The notes beneath the pieces were generated by a model. That model did not search any database, had not been told where the DNA came from, and was given only the letters and a program-made list of their open reading frames with translations. DNA of 64,000 nt, from contig NZ_LT629968.1 in the NCBI RefSeq assembly GCF_900104665.1, positions 424,328 to 488,327 of the forward strand, given 5' to 3'. Shown here in pieces: positions 32,521 through 40,809 of this stretch. Every line of letters begins with the position of its first letter. The stretch's first letter is position 1. The position numbers and the translations under genes were made by a program. The stretch comes from Traorella massiliensis. GTDB taxonomy: Bacteria > Bacillota_I > Bacilli_A > Erysipelotrichales > Erysipelotrichaceae.

Positions 32521-33738
32521 TTATTGAGAAAGCTCAATTTGGTTTATTTCAGTGAAAAACATCTGCAGAAGAAGATATATATTGTGTTCAAACTGATCAA
32601 CACGCTGATGGAATGGGTCTATTTTACGCACTTCATCGTTATTGTCATGAAATTCCTTTTTATTGAATCGTGTGCGGTATTTTTCAAATACACTTTCAAC
32701 CTCTTTATATGCCTTTGTTTTTATGAATACTGTATTTTTCGCTGGATTATAGGGTTCCAGATGCTGACAGTATCCATATTCATAAGATAAGATCACATTT
32801 GTAGTTTTCTGAATTGTACTCTTGGCAAAGTTCATCATTGTCAGTCTTCTTTTCGCAAAGTTATTATATTCTTTCTTGCAGATGCGCTTTGGAAGCACTT
32901 TTCCTTTAAATGGTTTCTTTCTTGAAACCCGAATGCAGGCATTGATGACTTTTCTCTTCAGGATCATGATAAATTCATTAAATGTATCTCTTCCTGCCTT
33001 TGTTCCGTCTGCCCATCTGAAGATACGCTGGCATCTGGAAAAGCTGGCCATTACTGGGATCCTGTTGCCATCCTTGTCTTTTTTATAATCGCCTTTTTTG
33101 GCAATTACTTTTTTATAGTCATTGGGGCAGTTTCTGCTTGCCCAGCATCCTGTTCTTATATCGATGACGAGATCTTTTTTATATTTCTGCCATTCTTCTT
33201 TTTTCTCAAATTCTCTTTCTATAAGAAGGATCACTGCATATTTTGCTTTTCCTCGATGCTCATTATATACAAGGTAGGGAAGATCTGCTGTTGTATATGC
33301 GAATTCCTCTATCAGAGAGGCAATAAAACTTGATTCTGTTTTTTCTTCACGGATACAGTTCGGATACAGGACACGGATACTGATTGCATATACCATCTTT
33401 CGCTTTTCTGTGCTGAAATTATAGGTATTCTTTTCCATGAAGTCATTATATAGGGTGAAGAATTCATTTTTCATCATTTTTCTTCCATTCAGTTCGGGAA
33501 GATGTTCAATCATATAAATTCTTTCTTCATTTATGATGTCCATCCATTCATCCTTATGCAGCCGATTGAATTCGATAAAGACATTGCTTTCATTTCTGCT
33601 TTCATCCTCTATAAGATCCACTTTGTTTTGGTTGTAAGCTCCTAAAACGCTTTTTCTGAATTTATATATATCTTTATTTTCTTTATCTATAAAGCTCCCG
33701 ATCAATGAATCGACATCATAAGTCATTACGTTCTTCAC
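32521..33738 (-). CDS. Unrecognised 405-residue protein of maintenance region
   Basis: A basic, mixed protein that matches no family I know. It has DLVIDIRTGCWASRNCPNDY, ASFSRCQRIFRWADGTKAG and a Lys/Arg-rich central part (SRKKPFKGKVLPKRICKKEY) suited to nucleic-acid binding. It starts with GTG after GAGGG. It follows an HTH gene and the parAB pair, the position where a plasmid replication initiator often lies, so a replication role is inferred but untested. Confidence 0.6.
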   Translation of the reverse strand: MKNVMTYDVDSLIGSFIDKENKDIYKFRKSVLGAYNQNKVDLIEDESRNESNVFIEFNRLHKDEWMDIINEERIYMIEHLPELNGRKMMKNEFFTLYNDFMEKNTYNFSTEKRKMVYAISIRVLYPNCIREEKTESSFIASLIEEFAYTTADLPYLVYNEHRGKAKYAVILLIEREFEKKEEWQKYKKDLVIDIRTGCWASRNCPNDYKKVIAKKGDYKKDKDGNRIPVMASFSRCQRIFRWADGTKAGRDTFNEFIMILKRKVINACIRVSRKKPFKGKVLPKRICKKEYNNFAKRRLTMMNFAKSTIQKTTNVILSYEYGYCQHLEPYNPAKNTVFIKTKAYKEVESVFEKYRTRFNKKEFHDNNDEVRKIDPFHQRVDQFEHNIYLLLQMFFTEINQIELSQ

Positions 33739-33826
33739 TCATATACCCTCGCTTCCTTTAAATACGCATCTTCGGCACCGCCTTGCTCATATATACGAAT
33801 TTCAAATTAGATAAAACCGAAAAGAA

Positions 33827-34105
33827 TCACAGATTCATATCCTGTTCTGCCATCCTTTCATAGATGATATCATTGTTGAATTCCATGATCTGAATGTTAA
33901 GATCATCGCAGAAACGGACCAGTGTCTTGAACTGGACACATTTTTTTCCTGCCAGGAAAAGTTTAATATATACAATAGGCTCTCCTAGCCGTTCTGCCCA
34001 CTGTTCTGCAGTAATACCGCGCCGTTTTAATATTTGTGCAAATTTAATGCCTGCCTCCGGCTTTGTACAGCCCCTTCTTACTGCGGATTTATTATTGTTT
34101 TTCAC
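33827..34105 (-). CDS. Small XRE-like HTH protein
   Basis: A 92-residue protein with an HTH of Cro/CI type (FAQILKRRGITAEQWAERLG then YIKLFLAGKKCVQFKTLVRF). The start is GTG with AAGGAG 11 nt upstream. It lies 54 bp after parB and probably regulates the partition or replication genes. Confidence 0.68.
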   Translation of the reverse strand: MKNNNKSAVRRGCTKPEAGIKFAQILKRRGITAEQWAERLGEPIVYIKLFLAGKKCVQFKTLVRFCDDLNIQIMEFNNDIIYERMAEQDMNL

Positions 34106-34158
34106 TTATATCGCTCTCCTTATAATAATATGAATATAGAAGGGCAGCAGAAGCCCTT

Positions 34159-34884
34159 CTATTCTTCGATAAGATTAAGAAGTTCCAGTATTCTGTTCAG
34201 ATCTTCTGTGTCTGTATAGGAAATTGTCAGCTTTTTTGGTTTTACAGTTACTTTGGTTTGTAGCTTAGTCATAATGTTTTCCTGTACAGCTGTCAGAAAC
34301 GGATCTGGTTCTTCTTTCTTTTTTTCTTTGATTTTTTCTTTGTTTGCACTAGCTAGAATATTCATATAATCCTGGACACTGCGGGGACTGAATCCCGTCT
34401 GCTGAGATATCCAGTCACGCTTGAGAGTGCCTGAAGGAATCATGCCTGCTGCTTTGGCTTCTTCATAATCATTCAGACATTCCCTGGTGATTAGAAGTTT
34501 GTTTTTTATTGGAATGTTTTCACGGTGGACATTGGCAATGCGAACTTTGACCCTTCTTTCCAGAGGCGACAGCTCGTTATCGTTGATGATACACTCAAGT
34601 TCCTCAAACTGATCATATCCTAGTTCGATATTGATTAAAGCAGCTCTGTATCGTCTTTCGCCGGAAAGGATATCGTAGCGGCCGTCTTCCCGCGGTGTTA
34701 CAATCAGTGGCTGCTCCTGTCCGTTCATTCTTAAAGAAGCTGCCAGCTCGTCCAGATCCATCATTGGATAGTTTCTGTTTTCCGGAGAAGGTACCAGTTC
34801 ATCTACCGAAAGCATCATTTTCTTTCTTCTCTTGGAAGAACGGTTCAGCATATCCACAACTACATCTTTGTTTTCTGTACTCAT
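34159..34884 (-). CDS. parB: ParB partition protein
   Basis: A 241-residue ParB: N-terminal domain with LSGERRYRAA (73-82), ENIPIKNKLLITRE, and HTH (ISQQTGFSPRSVQDYMNIL, about 154-172). The C-terminus is basic and short. Its ATG overlaps the parA stop by 4 nt with GGAGG in the parA end. With ParA it should segregate or stabilise the element. No parS array is obvious; the dispersed palindromes are one candidate. Confidence 0.92.
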   Translation of the reverse strand: MSTENKDVVVDMLNRSSKRRKKMMLSVDELVPSPENRNYPMMDLDELAASLRMNGQEQPLIVTPREDGRYDILSGERRYRAALINIELGYDQFEELECIINDNELSPLERRVKVRIANVHRENIPIKNKLLITRECLNDYEEAKAAGMIPSGTLKRDWISQQTGFSPRSVQDYMNILASANKEKIKEKKKEEPDPFLTAVQENIMTKLQTKVTVKPKKLTISYTDTEDLNRILELLNLIEE

Positions 34885-35741
34885 AATATTTCCTCCAGTT
34901 CGCTGAGAAGCATTTCATAGTCTTCAGCAATATTGCTTTTTTTGATGTCCAATACTGTCAATCCTTTTTCATTGGCTTCGTTGATCGGACTTTCCTGAAA
35001 CCGGATCGTTGTATTCAGCACTTTTTCTCCAAAAAAGGCACGTACAAGAGATTCAGTATTTTGATGAGATCTCATTCTGCTGTTTTTCATAGTTAGAAGA
35101 ATTCGATAGTCAATATCAGCGATTTCATCATATTCTTCTCTAAGTGCGTTGATTTCCTGAAGAGTCAATGCAATTCCCTGGAGTGAATCATCACTAAAAT
35201 CGACTGGAATCAGAACCAGCGGTTCAGTCATAAGTGCATTGACAGTCAATAACGATTTGGCCGGACTGCAGTCCATTACGACCAGGTCGTAGCAATCTCG
35301 TACATGGTTTAATGCTTTTCGTAGTCGGTTTTCCTGTCGCTTCATTGTTTCAAGACGAAGCTTTGTATCTGTCTGTGAAAGTTCCAGATTGCTTGGCAGT
35401 ACATCAAGATGATTGAATCTTGTAGAACGTATAGCTTCAATAATCTTTTTTGGATCATCAAAGACGTCGCTCAGGCAGACGCCGGTCTGCTGTTTTGAAT
35501 ACTGCTTGATAAAAAGTAATTCTTTTTCTTTTGAATAGGCACTATTCAGTTCACTGATTGCTTCGGTTAGCCTTTTGATGTCGTTCGGAACCTGGGTGAA
35601 TGATTTTGTGCTATTGCCTTGCGGATCGAGATCGATCTCAAGAACTCTTTTTCCACGCATGGCGAAACCTTTGCTGAGCGTTTTCGCTTGAGTTGTTTTT
35701 CCTGTTCCGCCTTTGATACTGTAAACCATAATCTTTTTCAT
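34881..35741 (-). CDS. parA: ParA partition ATPase
   Basis: A 286-residue ParA/Soj-type ATPase. KGGTGKTT (10-17) is the deviant Walker A box, LEIDLDPQGNST (34-45) the switch region and LVVMDCSPA the Walker B region. It forms an operon with parB. The region between the cold-shock gene and its ribosome site is just 35 bp and is filled by a GTGG/CCAC hairpin like the proximal part of the repeated leader. Confidence 0.93.
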   Translation of the reverse strand: MKKIMVYSIKGGTGKTTQAKTLSKGFAMRGKRVLEIDLDPQGNSTKSFTQVPNDIKRLTEAISELNSAYSKEKELLFIKQYSKQQTGVCLSDVFDDPKKIIEAIRSTRFNHLDVLPSNLELSQTDTKLRLETMKRQENRLRKALNHVRDCYDLVVMDCSPAKSLLTVNALMTEPLVLIPVDFSDDSLQGIALTLQEINALREEYDEIADIDYRILLTMKNSRMRSHQNTESLVRAFFGEKVLNTTIRFQESPINEANEKGLTVLDIKKSNIAEDYEMLLSELEEIL

Positions 35742-35759
35742 GACCTTTTTACCTCCTTT

Positions 35760-35776
35760 GTGGCATCGATAACCAC
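35760..35776 (-). promoter_or_regulatory. Proximal leader hairpin upstream of parA
   Basis: GTGG-TTATCGATG-CCAC on the minus strand, directly followed by AAAGGAGG. It has the same stem as leader copy 5 with a longer loop, but no distal or core repeat is attached. Confidence 0.55.
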
Positions 35777-36040
35777 TTACTCGTCATATCTTCTGTATTT
35801 GTATTTTTCATATTTCACATGTACCGCTTTTGAACCTTTATCTGAAGATTCACGTCTGAAATAGACTTTTTGTCCTATAAACAGGTTTTTTGTTTCGGTT
35901 TCACAGATATCTGTGTAATGAACAAAAATGTCCTCCAGTTCACCAGCATCAGGTCGAATGAAACCATATCCTTTTTTTGAATTCCACATGACGACAACAC
36001 CGCTCTCGTCTGTGCCGGTCTTTATTTTTTCATCCAGCAT
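35777..36040 (-). CDS. Cold-shock-domain protein
   Basis: AAGGAGGTGCGTT sets ATG at 36040. The 87-residue product has a cold-shock fold: GVVVMWNSKKGYGFIRPD and DIFVHYTDI are the RNA-binding strands. The basic end KYEKYKYRRYDE is unusual. Chromosomal Csp proteins are about 66 residues. It lies just before parA and after a second OB-fold protein gene, suggesting RNA or single-strand DNA handling on the element. Confidence 0.87.
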   Translation of the reverse strand: MLDEKIKTGTDESGVVVMWNSKKGYGFIRPDAGELEDIFVHYTDICETETKNLFIGQKVYFRRESSDKGSKAVHVKYEKYKYRRYDE

Positions 36041-36087
36041 AACGCACCTCCTTCCAATAAAAAAACAACCATAACTGGTTGTCATTG

Positions 36088-36555
36088 CTACATTTGTTCA
36101 ATTTTAAAATTTCGTTGTTTCAGGTCATCAAGGGAAAAACTGACGTTGACTGCATAGATTCTTTGATTTTGAATATCGAATTGATAGAATACTCGCATTC
36201 CTTTTAGAAAGTATCCTTTTAATTTATCATCAATTCTTTTGGCTGAAAACCGCAGTGTAACTCTTGGATCATTTTTTGGGATAATCCATCCTTTAAATGT
36301 GCATGGATCATAGTAGGCAACACTGCCCTCGTGACTGATCAGTGTTGCATCTTTGATAATAAGAGATCCTCTTTCTCTTTTTATACTATCAAATGCTACA
36401 GCGGCACCTTCTTCAATTTGGCTGATGGCCCCGCTTTTGAATGATTGGCGATTAAAGAAATAATTTATTTTTTCTTCTTTTGTACTTTTAGAATCGAGAA
36501 CGATACCAAGATTTTTTTTCATATCCCAGTATGTAATTATTCCTGTTTGCAACAT
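36088..36555 (-). CDS. Tandem cold-shock-like OB-fold protein
   Basis: GGGGTGG sets ATG at 36555. The 155-residue product has two divergent cold-shock-like units: GIITYWDMKKNLGIVLDS and, near 75, GSVAYYDPCTFKGWIIPKNDP. Each lacks a full set of aromatic RNA-binding residues. It precedes the cold-shock gene by 47 bp. It is the last element gene toward the tRNA cluster. Confidence 0.68.
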   Translation of the reverse strand: MLQTGIITYWDMKKNLGIVLDSKSTKEEKINYFFNRQSFKSGAISQIEEGAAVAFDSIKRERGSLIIKDATLISHEGSVAYYDPCTFKGWIIPKNDPRVTLRFSAKRIDDKLKGYFLKGMRVFYQFDIQNQRIYAVNVSFSLDDLKQRNFKIEQM

Positions 36556-36597
36556 TGCGACAACCACCCCACTTTACTTTCTATTGATAGATACACA

Positions 36598-36646
36598 AAA
36601 GCTGCCTATAAATAACCCATATATAAATATAAGGATAGGCAGCTTT
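36598..36646. terminator. Perfect 12-bp inverted repeat
   Basis: AAAGCTGCCTAT (36598-36609) and ATAGGCAGCTTT (36635-36646) flank a 25-bp AT-rich loop, upstream of the element's last gene. It could be an attenuator for that gene, a terminator for reading from the chromosome, or an element-end structure. Confidence 0.5.
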
Positions 36647-36977
36647 AATCTACTATCAAGTTTTTTTAAATTTGTGTTTATAGTGTTGTCATCACCTTAG
36701 ACTATGGATAGCATATCGTGCATCATTGGAATTTCACCAGCCCGCTTGGTCGGGCGACTCAGTTAACGTCAAGTACCATTATATCCAATAGCCTGTCATC
36801 GCGTACACATATTGATCGCTATTATTTTTTTAAAATAATAAGTCACGGCGTACGGTATTCTCGCTATTTGCTCTTGGGAAGTTCCACAGCCCGTATTCAG
36901 TTATCAAAGAGCAAAATACTCTTTGCAAAAACAACTGACACAGACTATCGAACAGTTTCAAAAAGTTCGGAGAAGAT
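36647..36977. other. Non-coding boundary region between element and tRNA cluster
   Basis: No convincing protein gene. It has a GCCCG-CTTGGT-CGGGC hairpin near 36740 and an AT-rich centre near 36825-36840. It does not match 5S rRNA, tmRNA, RNase P or a common riboswitch by eye. The element's right junction should lie here or in the tRNA-Gly 3' end. Confidence 0.4.
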
Positions 36978-36985
36978 ATAAAAAT

Positions 36986-37015
36986 AAAGCTAATTCACGG
37001 GACGAATTAGCTTTT
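36986..37015 (-). terminator. Terminator of tRNA operon
   Basis: On the minus strand AAAGCTAATTC and GAATTAGCTTT pair around GTCCCGT, followed by ATTTTTAT. It lies 11 bp after the tRNA-Gly CCA end. Confidence 0.85.
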
Positions 37016-37025
37016 CTTTCTGGAA

Positions 37026-37099
37026 TGGAGCGGGTGATGGGAATCGAACCCACGTAGTCAGCTTGGAAGGCTGAAGTTCTACCATTGAACTACACCCGC
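37026..37099 (-). tRNA. tRNA-Gly(TCC)
   Basis: 74 nt including encoded CCA. GCGGGTG acceptor, GGTTCGATTCC T-arm and anticodon TCC in CTTCCAA. It is last in a three-tRNA operon, next to the mobile element, so its 3' end is a candidate attachment site. Confidence 0.97.
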
Positions 37100-37109
37100 A
37101 AAAAAAATA

Positions 37110-37185
<76 letters not shown>

Positions 37186-37191
37186 AAACAA

Positions 37192-37267
37192 TGGTGGAGG
37201 TTAACGGGCTCGAACCGCTGACCCTCTGCTTGTAAGGCAGATGCTCTCCCAACTGAGCTAAACCTCC
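37192..37267 (-). tRNA. tRNA-Val(TAC)
   Basis: 76 nt with encoded CCA. GGAGGTT acceptor, GGTTCGAGCCC T-arm and anticodon TAC in CTTACAA. First gene of the operon. Confidence 0.97.
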
Positions 37268-37302
37268 ATGTATATTTAACCTAGATTTCTAGGTGCTTTA
37301 TT

Positions 37303-37331
37303 ATATTAATTCAAAATGAAAGACTTGTCAA
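37303..37331 (-). promoter_or_regulatory. Promoter of tRNA operon
   Basis: TTGACA (37326-37331) and TAATAT (37303-37308) with 17-bp spacing on the minus strand, 36 bp upstream of tRNA-Val. Confidence 0.75.
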
Positions 37332-37382
37332 TCATAAATTTAAATTTTATAATAATTTATGGTAAAAAAAGGAAGCGTTATT

Positions 37383-38108
37383 ATGAGAATTTCACTTTTG
37401 TCTTATGAATTTGTTAATAATGATGTAAGAAAGAATATTGGTGTCATTATCAATGCTCTGGAAAAAGCAAGTCATGAAAATGTAGATATGATCATGTTTG
37501 GTGAGAGCTTTATTCAGGGATTTGATTCATTGGGATGGAACTATGATAAGGATCAAGATGATGCAATCTTTCTTTCATCTTATGAAATACGTTGTATTCG
37601 GAGCATTGCAAATCGTTATCAGGTAGGCTGCGCCTTTGGTTATTTTGAAAGATTTAAGGAACATATCTATTCTTCATATCTGGTTATTGGTAAAAATGGT
37701 AATATTTTATCTAATTATCGAAGACGTTCGATTGGCTGGAAAGTAAAGGAATTATGTGATGAACACTACAGTGAAGGAGATTCTTTCGATGTTTTTGAGT
37801 TTGAAGGGAAACGTTTTGTGAGCGCTTTATGTGGTGATTTATGGGATGATGGACTTCTGGATGAAATGAGTAAGATTGATGCTGATGTAATTTTATGGCC
37901 AATTTATGTTAATTTTTCTAAAGAACAATGGATAAAAGAAAAAGAAGAGTATCTAAATCGTGTCAAAGAGTTAAAACCTTATGTGCTTTTAGTAAATTCA
38001 TATACTCGAAATCCTGAGTCTTTGGGAGGTAGTTTCGTATATAAAGATGGCAAGATTTTGATGGAAGGGAAAAGAGGACAAACGGATAAGATCACGATAG
38101 AGTTATAA
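37383..38108 (+). CDS. Carbon-nitrogen hydrolase (nitrilase superfamily)
   Basis: AAAGGAAGCG sets ATG at 37383 and a 241-residue product. The nitrilase pattern is present: MFGESFIQG with Glu41, and SALCGDLWDD with the nucleophilic Cys. The lysine of the triad is less clear because the YRRRSIGWK region replaces the usual Y-x-K. These enzymes cleave amides or nitriles; the substrate cannot be told. It stands alone after the tRNA operon. Confidence 0.85.
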   Translation: MRISLLSYEFVNNDVRKNIGVIINALEKASHENVDMIMFGESFIQGFDSLGWNYDKDQDDAIFLSSYEIRCIRSIANRYQVGCAFGYFERFKEHIYSSYLVIGKNGNILSNYRRRSIGWKVKELCDEHYSEGDSFDVFEFEGKRFVSALCGDLWDDGLLDEMSKIDADVILWPIYVNFSKEQWIKEKEEYLNRVKELKPYVLLVNSYTRNPESLGGSFVYKDGKILMEGKRGQTDKITIEL

Positions 38109-38189
38109 ATAGGCAGGATGAACCTAACTACTTTAAAATATTCAAAAAAAAAATACATTTTTTTGGGAATTTTGCTGTTTTAGTGGATA

Positions 38190-38195
38190 TATAAT
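38190..38195 (+). promoter_or_regulatory. -10 box of small peptide gene
   Basis: TATAAT, 18 bp before the ATG at 38213, with GGAGG in between. No strong -35 is visible. Confidence 0.5.
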
Positions 38196-38212
38196 AGTAG
38201 GAGGTAGAGATT

Positions 38213-38296
38213 ATGATCATTATGCCTGTATTTTTGATCAGTGCTAATATTGCGGCACTGGTGGCTGCTGTTTATCGAATGATTTGCGGCAAGTGA
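38213..38296 (+). CDS. 27-residue hydrophobic peptide gene
   Basis: ATG 8 nt after AGGAGG, product MIIMPVFLISANIAALVAAVYR... ending ICGK: one membrane helix and a short basic tail. It has its own -10 box and a strong terminator that begins at the stop codon, so it is a stand-alone unit of about 120 bp. Type I toxin peptides and small membrane regulators have this form. No antisense RNA promoter could be confirmed by eye. Confidence 0.62.
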   Translation: MIIMPVFLISANIAALVAAVYRMICGK

Positions 38297-38328
38297 AGAG
38301 AAGGGAATTTTACCTTCTCTTTTGTTTT
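38296..38328 (+). terminator. Rho-independent terminator of peptide gene
   Basis: AAGAGAAGG and CCTTCTCTT form a 9-bp stem around GAATTTTA, followed by TTGTTTTA. Confidence 0.88.
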
Positions 38329-38383
38329 ACGTTATTGAAAAATGGTGTATAATAATAAAGATTAAAACAAGGGTGGTTTGTTT

Positions 38384-39742
38384 ATGCATAAAAAATGTAG
38401 TGAAATAGCGAAGATGCTGGGTATTGAATGGGACAGCAATGTTGAAGATAGAATAGTCAGTGGTGTTTGTTTTGACTCACGTCAAGTAAAAGAGAATGAT
38501 TTATTTGTTCCTTTGCTCGGTGAACGAGTAAATGGACATCGTTTTGGTCAACAGGTAGCTGATGCAGGTGCCAGTTGTATCTTGTGGAATGAAAATGAAG
38601 AAGATGTACCTCAAGGTATTTGTGTATTGAAAGTAAAAAATACGGCTGTAGCTTTTAGAGAGCTTGCTAGAAGTTATCGTGATCTATGCGGTTTTAAGAT
38701 TGTTGGGATTACAGGAAGCAATGGGAAAACGAGTACCAAGGATCTTGTAGCAGGAGTGTTAAGTGCTAAGTATCGAGTTCAAAAGACGAGTGGAAACTAT
38801 AATGCTGAAATAGGTATTAATTACACGATCTGTAACTTTGATGAAAATATTGATGTAGGTGTTGTGGAAATTGGCATGGAAAGAATGCACGAGATCGAAC
38901 AGTTATGTGAGATCGTTCGTCCGGATATAGGAATCATCACAAATGTTGGTACAGCTCATCTTGAGAATTTAGGAAGTCAGGAAAATATTGCGAAAGCAAA
39001 GTGTGAGCTGATCGATAGTTTAAGCAAAGATAGTGTATTTATATACAATGGTGATGATCGCTATCTGATGAAAGAAATTAAAAATCATGTTTTACCGAAG
39101 ACAACTTTATCTTATGGTGAAAAAACATATAACGATTGTATTTTGACCTCATTTATGCAAAATGAGAAGGGAATCAGTTTTTCTACGAATCTGCTTAATG
39201 GTATCAATACGCCTCTTTTGGGAAAACATCAGGCATTTAATGGTATGGCTGCCCTTTTGACAGCGAAGCAGTTAGGTCTTGATGATGAAGAGATTCGCAG
39301 AGGATTTACACTTGTTGAACCGACAAAATGGCGAACACAGTTAGAATCATTAGGTCCATGTAAGATTCTTAATGATGTTTATAAATCAAATCCACAAAGT
39401 GCATTAGCGGCTTTAGAGACATTCCAGGAGCTTGTGAGTGATGAAAAGATCATTGTATTTGGTGATATGTTTGATTTAGGAAAAGATAGTGCACAGATTC
39501 ATTATGATCTAGGAAAAAAGGTTGCCCAGTATGACTGTGATTTATTACTTTGTATTGGCGAGATGGCAAAAGAAATTCAAAGAGGCGCCAGTGAAGCTGG
39601 TGTGAATGCGAAATGGGTAGCTTCTTCTGAAGAATTAGTAGAAATCTTAAAGCCTTATTTGAAAAAAAATTGTATGATTTTGATGAAGGGCAGTCGTGGT
39701 ATGCATCTGGATCAGGTGCTGGATGAATTAAAAGGAGTATAG
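38384..39742 (+). CDS. murF: UDP-MurNAc-tripeptide-D-Ala-D-Ala ligase
   Basis: A 452-residue Mur ligase. ITGSNGKTSTK is the ATP loop (about 109-119), followed by GNYNAEIGINYT and EIGMERMHEIEQL, typical of MurF. It joins the D-Ala-D-X dipeptide to the UDP-MurNAc-tripeptide. ATG at 38384 is two codons after an in-frame TTG and follows GGGTGG. TATAAT at 38348-38353 is a likely -10 box. First of the murF-ddl-alr operon, with ddl starting 6 nt after its stop. Confidence 0.95.
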   Translation: MHKKCSEIAKMLGIEWDSNVEDRIVSGVCFDSRQVKENDLFVPLLGERVNGHRFGQQVADAGASCILWNENEEDVPQGICVLKVKNTAVAFRELARSYRDLCGFKIVGITGSNGKTSTKDLVAGVLSAKYRVQKTSGNYNAEIGINYTICNFDENIDVGVVEIGMERMHEIEQLCEIVRPDIGIITNVGTAHLENLGSQENIAKAKCELIDSLSKDSVFIYNGDDRYLMKEIKNHVLPKTTLSYGEKTYNDCILTSFMQNEKGISFSTNLLNGINTPLLGKHQAFNGMAALLTAKQLGLDDEEIRRGFTLVEPTKWRTQLESLGPCKILNDVYKSNPQSALAALETFQELVSDEKIIVFGDMFDLGKDSAQIHYDLGKKVAQYDCDLLLCIGEMAKEIQRGASEAGVNAKWVASSEELVEILKPYLKKNCMILMKGSRGMHLDQVLDELKGV

Positions 39743-39747
39743 AGAAA

Positions 39748-40806
39748 ATGGAAAAAATACGTTTAGGTGTAATATTCGGTGGTAAAAGCAGTGAGTATAG
39801 CGTTTCACTGCATTCAGTCAGCAGCATGCTGAGAAGCGTCGATCCTGAGAAATATGAAATCAGATGCATTGGTATTTCTCCTTGTGGAAGCTGGTATTAT
39901 CTTACACAGCCGGATTATGATAAAATTGAACATGATCATTGGCTGGATGATACTTGTGTTGAGATGTGTCTGAGCATGGGTGAGAAAAAAGGAATCATTC
40001 TTTTAGATGGTGCGAATACATTTATTGGACTTGATGTCGTATTTCCAGTGTTACATGGAAAAAATGGCGAAGATGGGACGCTTCAGGGTTATTTAGAACT
40101 AGCTCAGATTCCTTATGTAGGCTGTCATGTTTTATCAAGCAGCTGTGTTATGGATAAAGAATTTACGCATATCTTATGTGAGAGTGCTCATATTCCTTGT
40201 ACACCATATAAATGCATTTATAAAAATGAATATAAAAATGAAAAAGAAATCTATGAGGATGCAGTTCAATCTTTAGGTGATGTTTTATTCCTTAAGCCAT
40301 GTAATGCAGGCAGCAGTTATGGTATCAGCAAGGTGCGTAATTTTGAAGAGTTTAAGGCGGGCATGACAGAAGCTTTCCGTCATGACAGCAAGGTATTGAT
40401 TGAAAAAAATATCGTTGGTTTTGAAATTGGCTGTGCCGTATTGGGAAATGATGAACTGGTTGTGGGTGAGTGTGATGAAATTGAAACCCATAAAGATTTC
40501 TTTGATTTTGCCGCAAAATATGAACTGGATCAGACAGAGATCCATTGTCCTGCCAGAATCAGCAAAGAACAAAGTGATATTGCGAAAGAAATAGCAAAAA
40601 AAGCTTATCGTGTCATGAATTGTGAAGGTTTTGCTCGTGTGGATATGTTTGTCTGTGAGAATGGTGAAATTGTTTTAAATGAATTAAATACGATTCCAGG
40701 ACTTACAGCTACAAGCCGTTATCCAAGCATGATCTCTCATGCCGGCTATAGTTTCAGTGAGCTGATCGATCGTTTGATTCAATTGGCTATGGAGAAAAGA
40801 GGATAA
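39748..40806 (+). CDS. ddl: D-alanine-D-alanine ligase, VanG-like features
   Basis: A 352-residue ATP-grasp ligase: GGKSSEYSVSL (Glu16), LKPCNAGSSYGISKV with the catalytic Ser, and LNELNTIPG near the end. The omega loop FFDFAAKY keeps the Tyr of D-Ala-D-Ala ligases (Y-type). EIGCAVLGNDE and TATSRYPSM resemble VanC/VanG-type D-Ala-D-Ser ligases more than the E. coli enzymes. The product dipeptide is therefore uncertain. Operon with murF and alr. Confidence 0.93.
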   Translation: MEKIRLGVIFGGKSSEYSVSLHSVSSMLRSVDPEKYEIRCIGISPCGSWYYLTQPDYDKIEHDHWLDDTCVEMCLSMGEKKGIILLDGANTFIGLDVVFPVLHGKNGEDGTLQGYLELAQIPYVGCHVLSSSCVMDKEFTHILCESAHIPCTPYKCIYKNEYKNEKEIYEDAVQSLGDVLFLKPCNAGSSYGISKVRNFEEFKAGMTEAFRHDSKVLIEKNIVGFEIGCAVLGNDELVVGECDEIETHKDFFDFAAKYELDQTEIHCPARISKEQSDIAKEIAKKAYRVMNCEGFARVDMFVCENGEIVLNELNTIPGLTATSRYPSMISHAGYSFSELIDRLIQLAMEKRG

Positions 40807-40809
40807 GTC

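Noticed and set aside
1-36600. Relaxase, coupling protein and integrase expected for a conjugative element
   Set aside because: None is encoded in the window by motif; they are not claimed and probably lie left of base 1.
36650-36977. Possible 5S rRNA, tmRNA or riboswitch near the tRNA cluster
   Set aside because: None of the expected conserved blocks is present on either strand; kept as unexplained boundary sequence.
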